Shown here: in pieces, positions 1-9,650 of the stretch
How the letters are laid out: each line of letters starts with the position of its first letter
Numbering within the stretch: the first letter of the stretch is position 1
NCBI GenBank assembly: GCA_964016875.1
Contig: OZ024733.1
Coordinates: 19,279,824-19,343,823, forward strand
DNA: 64,000 nucleotides
Direction: 5' to 3'
DNA from: Fallopia convolvulus
Taxonomy: Eukaryota; Streptophyta; Magnoliopsida; Caryophyllales; Polygonaceae
The notes under the pieces: generated by a model
What the model was told of the DNA's origin: nothing
The model's database searches: none
The model's input: only the letters and a program-made list of their open reading frames with translations
Made by a program: the position numbers and the translations under genes

Positions 1-466
1 ACTTCTTCTATGTAGTTGCTACTCATTAGCAGTGGAGTGCTTTTAGATTTTAAGCAGCCAATTTTTTTTGGAACTTAGTTAACATCGAGGTTGTTGGATT
101 GATTTTCTCTTGATGGCTATACATATTTGTGGTGCTTAGATCATTCTGCTAGCTGCATAGCTCTTTCATATTATTGGCGACTTTACTGTTTTGTGTGCAT
201 TTCTGGGTTTGGGATTCGCGGTTTCGTTACCGTTTTGTGATATGTCTTCGTACTAAATGATCTTCGTAGTTATGTATTTTTTGGAATGAAATTATGTTTA
301 CATCTCTCTAATTACATTTTCATATGTATAATTTCATTTTTATCCTTGTTCACACTACTAGGTGCAAGAAAATGGAGGCATTCATCACCCCTTATCGAAA
401 AACAAATAGCTCAAATCATTCTCTCATAGACTCTATGATGTCCCTCCACGGGTTGCCAATGGTTCA
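1..466. other. No gene seen (left edge)
   Basis: AT-rich sequence with no open frame of useful length and no recognised repeat on either strand. It is the left flank of the hAT-type MITE that starts at 475. Confidence 0.5.
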
Positions 467-474
467 GTTCTAGG

Positions 475-821
475 TATGGATGCTCACGGGTCGGGTCGGG
501 TCGACCCGCAACCCGTAAAAAAATTTACTTTTGACCTGCGACCCGACCCATAACCCGACTTGCAGGTCGCGAGTCGACCCGCAACCCGCAAATTGCGGGT
601 CAGGTCGGGTTGCGAGTCGACCCGATTTTTTTAATAAAAAATAGTTTATATATTAATAAAATTATAAAAATATGTATATTTTTAAAAATATTGTGGGTCA
701 CGGGTCAACCCGCAACCCGCGCGGGTTTAACCCGACCTTACCCGCGACCAAAAAAATAAAAAATCGACCCGCAACCCGCAAATTGCGGGTCGGGGGCGAC
801 TCGACCCGTTGAACACCCCTA
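475..821. mobile_element. hAT-type MITE (347 bp)
   Basis: The element is bounded by an exact 8-bp direct repeat GTTCTAGG (467-474 and 822-829), the target-duplication length of hAT transposons. Its ends form an imperfect inverted repeat: left TATGGATGCTCACGGGTC, right (reverse complement) TAGGGGTGTTCAACGGGTC. The interior is non-coding. It is built from repeated CGGGTCGGGT and ACCCGCAACCCG units in both orientations around an AT-rich core, so the whole element can fold on itself. No transposase is present, so it is non-autonomous. Confidence 0.85.
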
Positions 822-829
822 GTTCTAGG

Positions 830-1039
830 GATGTTAACTGATGCTTACTTTAAGGACAGTAACTTGTGGTTGTGGAAGAAGCATGTCAAGGCTTATAAAA
901 AATCAATGAACTTATCAACACAAGAAGGTACCCCGATTTAATGGATATGAATGCTAGATTTGGAGATTTTGCTGCACCTATTGTGCAACTCTGGTTGTGA
1001 TTACCAGACTTCTAATTGTTTTCTTACTTATTGTTTCAG
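830..1039. other. Intron-like sequence upstream of VDAC exon
   Basis: No ORF is recognised. The stretch ends in a pyrimidine-rich tract and TTTCAG at 1034-1039, a good splice acceptor for the VDAC exon that follows. I looked for earlier VDAC exons here and found none. Confidence 0.4.
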
Positions 1040-1151
1040 TGATTTGGGTGGGTGGATGCATAGGTTTTAACCACTTTCACAGTTAATGCACCTTTCCTCG
1101 GGCTAAAAACCATATTCAACGTTGTTCTTACTGACCAGAAATCCAGCAAGG

Positions 1152-2438
1152 TATGGAAGAAACCACGAGAGCTAATTTGGCAGTGCTTGGAAGCCAAAGA
1201 AGTGTCAGGCACGTTAACTAGAATAGTCAGGGACATGTATGAGGGTTCAAGGACCAGCGTCAACACCCCGGGTGGAGATACAGAATACTTCAAGGTGGGA
1301 GTTGGGCTACACCAAGGCTCAATGCTAAGTCCTTTCCTTTTCACGCTAGTGTTGGATGTTGTGACGAGAGAGATCCAGGGGGAGGTCCCGTGGTGCATGT
1401 TGTTTGCAGATGATATCGTCTTGGTGGACGAGTCCAGGGTGGGCGTCAGTGAAAAACTTGAAGCTTGGAGGAAGAAGTTAGAATCAAAGGGCTTTAGATT
1501 GAGCAGGTCCAAGACAGAATACGTAGAGTTTAAGTTCGGGAAAGGTCGAAGAACGAATGATGAAGTACGACTAGGAGGTGAAGCAGTCACGAAAAAGCAA
1601 AGTTTCAGGTATTTGGGGTCAGTAATGCAGAGCAACGTTGGTATAGATGAGGATATCACATCCCGGATTCAAAGAGGGTGACAGAAATGGAGAGCAGCCT
1701 CAGGAGTACTATGCGATAAGAAGGTAACACTTAAGCTCAAGGGCAAGTTCTACAGAGCAGTTGTTAGGTCGGCCATCCTCTACGGTGCAGAATGTTGGTC
1801 GAATACTAGAGCGTAAGAACAGAGGTTGGTGGTAGTGAAAATGCGTATGCTTAAATGGATGTGCGGGCACACAAGATTGGATAAGATCAGGAATGATGTC
1901 ATCAGAAGCAAGGTAGGGGTGGCCAGCTTAGGGGGCAAGCTAAGAGAGACCCGACTCTGTTGGTTTGGGCATATGCAAAGGAGGGGTCCTAGAGAGCCGG
2001 TCCAAATGTACGAAAGGCTGGCTTTGGAGGACTTCCGCAGAGGTTGAGGACGTCCGAGGAAGTGTTGGAAGGACAACGTAAAGCAGGAGATAGAACTTTT
2101 GGGAATTTCGGTAAATCTGGCAAGGTGCAAGGATGATTGGAGAGAGAGGATCAGAGTGGTAGACTGCTAGCCGACTTGTCAGAGGACACGATCCCACACT
2201 TCTCTGGGGCGTGTTTGTTTGTGCTTTTGTTTGTTTCTTTCGTCGCTTTTGTGCTTTGGGCCCCCTTTTCCTTTTTTGAGTGTTTTCTTTGTCTTGTGCT
2301 AACCTTCTGTGTTGTGCAACTTGGACTCCACGTGGGTCTTTCGGGCGTACCCCCTTCCCTAGGGCAGGGGTACCTCCATCGTGACCCCCTAGATTTCGCT
2401 CTAGCGAAACCTCACTAGGTCAATGTTGTTGTTGTTGT
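1152..2438 (+). mobile_element. 5'-truncated RTE-clade LINE
   Basis: A non-LTR retrotransposon copy lies within a VDAC intron and starts almost at the splice donor. Only the 3' half survives: part of reverse transcriptase, the C-terminal region, and a short 3' UTR ending in a (TTG)5 run at 2425-2438. A short simple-repeat tail instead of poly(A) is typical of the RTE clade. The exact 5' junction and the target duplication could not be fixed by eye. Confidence 0.8.
1154..2170 (+). pseudogene. RTE-type reverse transcriptase, C-terminal part, with three in-frame stops
   Basis: A single frame runs from about 1154 to a TAG at 2168-2170. It shows PRELIW, the palm-domain segment GLHQGSMLSPFLFTLVLD, the catalytic FADDIVLV, and the late segments FRYLGS, AILYGAECW and RETRLCWFGHMQR that are typical of RTE elements. 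Three nonsense codons interrupt it: TGA 1679-1681, TAA 1814-1816, TGA 2045-2047. The frame is never lost, so decay is by point mutation only. The endonuclease and N-terminal RT are absent because the copy is 5'-truncated. Confidence 0.85.
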
Positions 2439-2575
2439 AAATATTTTTCTTATCAGTCTCCACATTCCCTTAACCAATATTTGTGTTTTGCTGTTGACCA
2501 GGTTGAACTTCAGCACTTGCACAAGCTTGCTGGTATTAGCACAAGTGTTGGTTTGATTGCAAACCCCATAGTTAA

Positions 2576-2922
2576 TGATACGCTATAATATTAGGATAAT
2601 TAGTTTAAGAATATTGTTATTTCCTTTTATCTAGGATTTAGTTTTATATTTTACTAAGATATGATTTCAGCATTATCTTTTCCGTATTAGCTAGATATGA
2701 GAGTTATTATAAATACTCTTCAATTGTTATCTTTTTCATCAATCAATCAATAAATCAGAATTATCTTATCCCCAAACCCTAATCTTCTACCTCTCCTCTC
2801 TCGTCCCTCTGTTCTCAATTTCTCGTCTAATTCTGTCTCCAATCTTAATCTCTTCTTTAATTTCCCCAATTCCCCTATTGTCTACTCAATTTGGTACTAA
2901 TACGATACTTGTTACTGTATCA
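2576..2922 (+). repeat. 5' LTR (347 bp)
   Basis: It starts TGATACGC and ends GTATCA. It contains a TATA-like ATTATAAATAC around 2709. It pairs with the 3' LTR at 3858-4610. Confidence 0.88.
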
Positions 2923-2955
2923 ATTGGTGCTTTTATCTCTGGACTCTGCGTTTCC

Positions 2956-3860
2956 ATGGCCAACAACGAGGAGGATCGAACGCTGTTCGTCATAATTCAT
3001 CGTGAATACTACCTAATCTTCGATCAAGTGTTGTATCAAGTATTTTCACAAATCGGAGACTTGGAAAGCATTCAAAGAGTAGGTTATGGGTCTCAATTTT
3101 ATTGGCAAATCCAATTTCATATTCATGATTCCGCTCTCAAGGCGATTAAATCTCTCTACGGGAGGTGCATATACGAAGGTTGTTGTCGCCTAGAATTGTT
3201 CTTTTGTCCGACAGCCCCCCAACGACCAACCACCACCAAGTCAACAGCAGTCGCCGCGTCCGTTGATCGCACGACTACCACGCCAGCGACCCCCGCGACC
3301 GCGGCAACCCGGCCCGCGCCCGCAGCCAATGCACCCGCATCCGCACACGCGACCACTTACCCGGCACCCGCGACAATACCCCGGTGCCCGCAGTCAGCAC
3401 TCCGGTGCCCGCGGCCAAGGCCCCTGCGCCCGCGGCGTCTGTCCCCGTGCTCGCAGCCCCTATGCCCGCGCACGCGGCTCCCGCCAAACCACACCCGACG
3501 CTTGCATCGCGTTCCTCGCCCACATCTGAACCGATTGTGCGGGAAGTTGCACCTCCACACTTGAAGATGCAGGCACACCAATCATGTCCGAAAATCTTTA
3601 GAGCTAAGCCAATTGACAACAACTTCAAAGAATGTATGGATGAATTGGTGGAACCCGAATTTCCAGCTTTTGACGACAATATCTTCATGTATCGGTTTCG
3701 AAGTTATGGGGTCCAAAACCAATTTGCTTTTATGGTGTTGCATCAAGCAATGCTACATGTGCAATGGGACCTTGGTGGATTCAACTCCAAGATCCGTTTC
3801 ATGAGTCTCCTCCTGATTTCCGACTTGAGGACATGTCGATTCTCAACGGGGGAGAATTGA
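2956..3860 (+). pseudogene. Retroelement ORF: PTB-like RRM domain plus Ala/Pro/Thr-rich region, one frameshift
   Basis: From the ATG at 2956 (MANNEEDRTLFVIIH) the first 85 or so residues resemble one RRM of plant polypyrimidine-tract-binding proteins. Visible landmarks are RNP2-like LFVIIH, a DQVLYQVFSQIGDLESIQR helix, an RNP1-like position at GSQFYWQIQF, and SLYGRCIYEGCCRLELFF, which is close to the GRxIYDGCCxL signature of PTB RRMs. A low-complexity Ala/Pro/Thr region follows. Around 3381 the reading frame shifts; the downstream frame keeps the same composition and ends in a tail, IRFMSLLLISDLRT, shared with the element at 9651-10313. The stop overlaps the 3' LTR start. The likely origin is capture of a host gene fragment; this is inferred from motif memory. 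Function is unknown. Confidence 0.6.
3848..3856 (+). other. Polypurine tract
   Basis: GGGGGAGAA lies just before the 3' LTR start TGATACGC and is the expected plus-strand primer. The same motif precedes the 3' LTR at 10311. Confidence 0.8.
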
Positions 3861-4610
3861 TACGCTATAACATTAAGATAATTAGTTTAAGAATATTGTT
3901 ATTTACTTTTATCTAGGATTTAGTTTTATATTTTAGTAAGATATGATTTCAGCATTATCTTTTCCGTATTAGCTAGATATGAGAGTTATTATAAATACTC
4001 TTCAATTGTTATCTTTTTCATCAATCAATCAATAAATTAGAATTATCTTATTCCCAAACCCTAATCTTCTACCTCTCCTCTATCGTCTCTCTTTTCTCAA
4101 TTGCTTGTCTAATTCTGTCTCTAATCTCAATCTCTTCTTCAATTTCCCCAATTCCCCTATTGTCTACCTAATTTGGTACTAAGAGCATCCCCAACAGATG
4201 CTCTAAAATTTACCCCAAAATAGACCCAATAGTCATATTCTCTAAGAAAATTCAGTCCAACTCCAACAGATTCTCTATTTTAGAGAATACTACATTTAAT
4301 ACTTTTATTTTTACCATATAAAATATTATATCATACATATTTAGTAATAAATTAAATATTATCTTACTTATTTAACCAATAGAAATAAGCTATAATTTAT
4401 TATATACATTTAATGCATTCCCCAAATGTTTTAGGGAATTCCCTAAATTTGGAGAGATCTCTACCCATTTTGGAGAATCACTCTATAATAGGGAACGAGA
4501 TAAGGAATCTGTTGGACCAAAAAAGTGGTCTAAAATCTCCAAAAGTTCATTTCCCAAGAATTTGGAGAATCTATTGGGCTTGCTCTAATACGATACTTGA
4601 TAGTGTATTA
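3858..4610 (+). repeat. 3' LTR, interrupted by a Tourist MITE
   Basis: LTR sequence runs 3858-4182 and resumes at 4589. Removing the MITE and one TAA duplication gives 347 bp, identical in length to the 5' LTR. Confidence 0.88.
4183..4585. mobile_element. Tourist-like (PIF/Harbinger) MITE, 403 bp
   Basis: It is flanked by the 3-bp duplication TAA (4180-4182, 4586-4588). The terminal inverted repeats are GAGCATCCCCAACAG and, reverse-complemented at the right end, GAGCAAGCCCAATAG. This terminal sequence and a TWA target are characteristic of Tourist-like MITEs. It has no transposase. It is nested in the 3' LTR, so it inserted after that element. Confidence 0.9.
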
Positions 4611-4984
4611 GTTAACTTTTTTGTGTGCTTGGAAATGATACTCTTGCCTTAGCAACTGATTTATCATTTGACTCTGCATCTAGGAATGTCACCAAGTGTA
4701 ATGCTGGTTTTAGCTTTTACCCAATTCCTTCATTGAATATGTAAGTGAACTTGCATCACCTCAACGCATAGTATATCACAATTAAAACCCCCTTCCTCAT
4801 GATTCCACACACAGAATTACACATATACACATATGGAATGTGAAATTTAAAAGTAAAAAGAACTTATAGAAAGATGGAATTGACATTTGCTCATGAGTCT
4901 CTTTGCTTGATTGTGCTGTAACAAATGTGATAGGATACAATCCTTAATTAGAATTTTTTGCTTGGATTTGTATTAATTAGAATT

Positions 4985-7900
4985 TGGAAGAATAATAAGA
5001 GTTGATTTTTGGCAAGAGTTGGAGAAATCGACCAGTAGAATTTCCGGTCCGATGTTTGTGGGAGGGGACTTCAATTGCATTTTGTTTCAAGAAGAGAGGA
5101 AGGGAGGTTCCGGAGGTCTTCATGCTGATTCCGGAACCTTTGACAATTGGAGGAATAATACCCAGTTGCTTGATTTGGGCTACACAGGTGAAGACTTTAC
5201 GTGGAGTAAGAAGTTGCCAGATAAATCGATGGTTTACAAGAGACTCGACAGAGTTTTTGTGAATATAGATGGGAGGATTGTCTGGCCAGAAGCTAGGGTC
5301 CGTCATCTCCCGAAGTTCTCGTCGGATCATTGCCCTCTCCTTCTCTCCCTGGACCCTCCTATTGTTTTGAATAAAAAGAGGCGGCCTTTCCGTTTTGAAG
5401 CTGCATGGTTTTCTCATCCTACGTTCCCCGATAAGATTAAATCTAGTTGGTGCCTTGATGTGGATACGCCAAGCGCTCTTGATATATTGAAGAAGGATCT
5501 ACTGATTTGGAATAGGAAAGTTTTCGGCAACATACATCAGCGTAAGAAAGAGCTTCTTGAGAGGTTGGAAATAATCCAAACAAATCTGGCTCGTTGTCAC
5601 TCTAACCGGTTGGTCGATTTGGAAGCTGAGGTTCAAAGAGAAGTTGATTCCATTCTCGAGCAAGAAGAGGTCTTTTGGCTCCAAAAGTCTCGTGAGCAAT
5701 GGCTTAATTATGGTGATCGTAATACTTCGTTCTTTCACACCTCGACGATCATTAGAAGAAAGCAAAATCGTGTTGAGGGCTTGAGAAACAAAGAGGGTCA
5801 GTGGATTGATAACAAAGAAGAGATGGAGAAGCTTGCTACGGATTTTTTCCGGAATTTGTATACTGATGAAGGGACGAATGCCGATAGTATAACAGAGCTG
5901 AGCTGCGGCTTTCCTTGGGTTGAGCCTTCCAGATTCGAAGATCTTGTTCATGGTGTCTCTTTGGACGAAATTTGGAATGCCGTTAAAAGTATGGGTGCTT
6001 TTAAATCGCCCGGAATCGACGGGTTTCACCCGGGTTTCTTCCAGCGGTGTTGGCCTACGGTTGGTTCGTCGGTGGTTAAATTTGTCCATGATTTCTTCCG
6101 TACGGCGGTACTCCCCGAGGGTGTTAACGACACCCTTATTGTGTTATTAGCCAAAGTGGGAAAACCGGAACATATTGGCCAATTCAGACCCATTAGCTTA
6201 TGTAACGTTCTTTACAAGATTGTTACGAAAATTTTGGTCAATAGAATCCGTCCTATTATGGCGGATATCATCGCTCCAACTCAGGGGAGCTTCCTTCCAG
6301 GGAGATTGATTATAGATAACATCGTTGTGGTTCAAGAGGTCGTGCATTCCATGAGAAGGAAGCAAGGGGCTCCCGGTTGGATGGCGCTTAAGCTTGATCT
6401 TGAGAAAGCGTACGATCGACTAAATTGGAACTTCATTGAGACCAATCTCGTTGAGGCTGGGTTTCCGGTTGCGTGTGTGAGATGGATCATGGCGTGTGTT
6501 TCATCCCCCCGTATGCAAGTGCTTTGGAACGGAGAAGTGTCCTCTCAATTTATGGCCACTAGAGGAGTCCGTCAAGGTGATCCAATCTCTCCGTATCTTT
6601 TCCTTCTTTGTGTGGAGCGCCTTAGCCATGTGATTAATGAAGCAGTTGAAAATCAAGATTGGCGGCCGATTAAATTAACTAGAAACGGTCCTCACTTGTC
6701 TCATCTTTTTTTTGCCGATGACATCGTGCTTTTCGCCGAAGCGTCGGTGAGCCAAATGCGGGTGATCCTTAGATGTTTGGACATTTTTTGCAAGGCATCT
6801 GGTCAAAAAATCAGCAATGCTAAATCAAAAATTTTTGTTTCCAAAAATGTTAAGCGTACGCTTCGGAATAGGTTGACGGAGATTAGTGGTTTTTCAATCA
6901 CCGATGAGTTAGGAAACTATCTTGGAGTTCCTGTTATTCATAAGCCGATCAACAAAGGGACTTATGTGGGGTTGTTGGATAAATTCAAGGCTAAATTGAC
7001 TGGGTGGAAGGCTGTTACTCTCAGTTTCGCGGGGAGGACAACGTTGATCAAGTCGGTCCTTAATTCACTGCCTGTATACTCTATGCAAACGACCCTCTTA
7101 CCTGCAAGCATTTGTGAAAAGATTGACAAACTGAACAGGGGGTTCATTTGGGGCAGCAACCGTGAGAAGAGGAAGATGCACAAAGTCGCGTGGAGCGAGG
7201 TAATTAAACCGAAGGTTCAGGGCGGACTGGGTATCCGCTCCATGAAAGATCTCAATGTAGCCCTTGTTGGAAAATTGGGATGGCGTTTTGTCATGGAAGA
7301 CGGGGAGTTATGGACTTCAGTGCTTAAGTGTAAGTATGTCGAGACGGCGCTTGGTAGGTCCAATGGTTGCTCCCACATCTGGAAAGGCATTAAGACGGGA
7401 GTTTCCGAGGTCGTGATGAAAGGATCACGGTGGCTATTGCGTGATGGGAAAAGTATTCGTTTTTGGACGGATCCTTGGGTGATCGAATCTCCGCTGTTGG
7501 ACGTGGTTAATGGCACGATCAGTCCTGTGCAAGAGAGGGCCTCTGTTGCTGACTACTGGGATGTTAATGCTGGTTGGAATTGGTCTGAATTTGCGCCGCT
7601 GCTACCGGTTTCTGTCATGTTACGGTTGTCTGCTGTGGCCGTAACACAAAACTGGAATGGTGGGGGTGATGAGCTCAGTTGGGGGCTCACTTCTGATGGT
7701 AATTACTCGATCAAAACCGGGTATATGCTGCTGTAGGGGAGTCATAATTTCCAAGACATGGATGCAGCGTTTTATAGCAAAATTTGGAGATTAAGTGCAC
7801 CCGAAAGAGTCCGTAGCTTTGTGTGGATGGCTAGCAAGGGTGGAGTTCTCGCTAATGCCGAGAGGCTGAGGAGACACATTTCGGCGAGTGCGGCCTGCAG

Positions 7901-8845
7901 CCGGTGTACGGGAGCGGTGGAAACCTTCGAACACCTGTTTCGAGACTGCCCACAGGTACGTACAATGTGGGATGAATTGCTGGTTTCTAATTGTGATAAT
8001 TGTTTTTTTCAGGATAACTTTGCTATATGGATTAGAAGAAATATTTTAGAGGATGGTAAAGTTATTCAAGGCAATTGGAGCGTGACCTTTGCAATGGCTT
8101 TATTGTGGACGTGGCGGTGGAGGAACGAATCAGTGTTTAATGGAAAGGCAGCACCAGTGAACAAAACGGATTTTATATTACAAAGGGTGAAAGAGGTGCG
8201 TGATGCTACATGTATTAATCTTGGTCCTATTTCTATTACAAATAGATTGGTGCAGCAAATTGTTTGGAACAGACCGGATAAAGGCTGGGTAAAGGTGAAT
8301 TCGGATGGTGCGGTTAGAGATGGTGGTATGGCTGCTTCGGGAGGAGTTCTAAGAGACGACGAAGGACGCTGGATAAGTGGGTTCGTTCATAACATTGGCG
8401 CTTGTACGGTACCTATGGCGGAACTTTGGGGAGTCCTTAATGGTATCAAGCTAGCTTGGAATCAAGGGCATCGTAAGGTTATCGTGGAGTCGGACTCGCA
8501 GGTAGTTATTAGACTTTTAAATTCTAAGTTAAATAAGTGTCACCCGTTATCTAGCCTGGTGCTTCAGTGCCAAGGCTTTTGTAGTAGGGATTGTAGTATT
8601 CAATTCCGTCATGTGTATCGTGAGGCGAACCGTGTAGCGGATCACCTTGCTTCTTTAGCTTTTAATTTTCCGATTGGTTTTCATGTTTTGATTGCCCCGC
8701 CGGAGGGGATTACTTTATTGCTTGATGATGATGTAAGGGGTCGGGCTATCCCCCGTTTGCTGACTACTTAGCCCTTTTTCTTAATTAATAAAACTCCCCT
8801 TGAGGGAACGGAGAGTACCGCCTCTCCTTCTACCAAAAAAAAAAA
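4985..8845 (+). mobile_element. 5'-truncated L1-type LINE
   Basis: It lies in a VDAC intron. It lacks ORF1 and the start of the endonuclease, and ends with an A-rich 3' UTR and poly(A) at 8835-8845. The 5' edge is estimated from where ORF2-like coding begins (about 4985). No convincing target duplication was found. The coding part is nearly intact, which suggests a fairly recent copy. Confidence 0.88.
4995..8771 (+). pseudogene. L1-type LINE ORF2 (endonuclease-RT-zinc finger-RNase H), one in-frame stop
   Basis: One reading frame runs through the copy except for a TAG at 7734-7736. Domains in order: C-terminal half of an APE-type endonuclease (VGGDFN, later SSDHCPLLL with the catalytic SDH); reverse transcriptase (FRPISLCNVLYK, KLDLEKAYDRLNW, GVRQGDPISPYLF, catalytic FADD at about 6711-6722); after the stop, a zf-RVT segment with CSRC and HLFRDCP; then a C-terminal RNase H domain with NSDGAV, MAELWG, ESDSQVV and ANRVADHLA, which carry its acidic catalytic residues. 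The N-terminal endonuclease is missing by 5' truncation. Readthrough of the TAG would restore the remaining chain, but I see no signal for it. Confidence 0.9.
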
Positions 8846-9000
8846 CATTTTCCATTAACTGAATTCTTATTCTATATATAGCTTGTTGCATACAATTGGA
8901 GGTTTTATCAACATGTGATATGTATGTTATTGCAGGAACAACAAGGGTGATACTTTGAATGCTTCATAATACCACATAATCTTTGTTTGATCTGATTGCA

Positions 9001-9289
9001 TATTAATAATGCTTGCATTTCAGGTTTGAATTAGTCTTAATTATTTTCAAAGTGTAGCAGTAAAATTATGATCCTTAAAATGTTTGGGTTTGTTTCGTTT
9101 AGGTGCTTAGCTTGTCTGAATGGGAAAGGGGTCTCATATTTATACTGTCTTTGCGATTATTTGTTATTCTCCTAAAATATATGCATAATGCCCATGGCTA
9201 TTTAACCCTAATCAGATGTAACACCTGAAAGGGGAAGACGGAAGATGATGGCAACATGAGTGAAATAAAGAAAGTATCGAGTGTGTGTC
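9001..9289. other. No gene seen between VDAC remnant and LTR element
   Basis: AT-rich sequence. I searched for the remaining VDAC C-terminal exons and did not find them here or in 10639-11536. Confidence 0.4.
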
Positions 9290-9616
9290 TGATACGCTAT
9301 AATTATGCTAACAGAATATATTAGGATATTAGGATAATTATGCTTTCCTTTTATTTAGAGATTTCATTTTATTTTTATTAAGAGCATCAACTAGGGTTTA
9401 TCTAGATATCAGGTTATTATAAATGTCTCTTTAGCTTGTTATTATGCAATCAATCAATGAAAACAATTAATTAGTTTATCCATTTGCTCTAAATTTATTA
9501 TCGTTCTTCTTCCCGTGGCAACCAACCACGTTTATCGAGCCAAACCCACATCGGATTAGGCTCAACCCCCTTGACCAACAAGGGTTCGATACGCGGTCCA
9601 CACCGGGCTCGTATCA
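9290..9616 (+). repeat. 5' LTR of second small LTR element
   Basis: 327 bp, TGATACGC to TATCA. It pairs with 10311-10638. Confidence 0.85.
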
Positions 9617-9650
9617 ATTGGTGATTTCATTCTTGAACTCTACCATCACC

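Larger units (their letters stand above)
2576..4610 (+). mobile_element. Non-autonomous LTR retrotransposon inserted in a VDAC exon
   Basis: The boundaries are exact. A 5-bp duplication GTTAA lies at 2571-2575 and 4611-4615. The 5' LTR is 2576-2922 (347 bp). The 3' LTR is 3858-4610, and it is also 347 bp once a MITE and its 3-bp duplication (406 bp) are subtracted. A polypurine tract precedes the 3' LTR at 3848-3856. The sequence after the 5' LTR (ATTGGTGCTTTTATCTC) is not the common initiator-Met primer site. The internal region is only 935 bp and codes for no gag, protease, RT or integrase. About 20 differences between LTRs, counted by eye, suggest an old insertion. A related element is at 9290-10638. 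Confidence 0.9.
1040..9000 (+). pseudogene. VDAC (mitochondrial outer-membrane porin) pseudogene, split by transposons
   Basis: Collinear exon remnants match the middle of plant voltage-dependent anion channels, the beta-barrel porins of the mitochondrial outer membrane. Exon 1040-1150 reads TTFTVNAPFLGLKTIF and VLTDQKSSK, then donor GT at 1151. Exon 2502-2575, continuing at 4616-4740, starts VELQHLHKLAGISTSVGL and ends in SLNM before a consensus donor GTAAGT at 4741. Exon from 8936 completes NNKGDTLNAS. The three junctions keep frame. Damage: an in-frame TAG near 1061, a one-base loss just after 4616, a TAA after NAS near 8963, and a 2-kb LTR element inside the second exon. First and last exons are not seen. 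The intron 1151-2501 holds an RTE LINE and the intron 4741-8935 an L1 LINE. Family assignment is by remembered VDAC motifs; loss of function is clear. Confidence 0.85.

Noticed and set aside
1036..1659. Long minus-strand open frame opposite the RTE RT
   Set aside because: It is the antisense shadow of a recognisable RT frame; no motifs of its own.
2137..2418. Hydrophobic open stretch on the plus strand after the RTE coding region
   Set aside because: It lies in the RTE 3' UTR and is low-complexity TTT/CTT-rich; no start context or family.
2923..2940. Standard initiator-Met primer-binding site in the first small LTR element
   Set aside because: The sequence after the LTR does not match TGGTATCAGAGC; the primer tRNA is undetermined.
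3156..3688. Several overlapping open frames on both strands, rich in Ala/Pro/Arg/Gly
   Set aside because: GC-rich low-complexity DNA opens all six frames; only the frame continuous with the RRM and the shared C-terminal tail is kept.
5499..7516. Minus-strand open frames within the L1 ORF2
   Set aside because: Antisense shadows of the RT domain.
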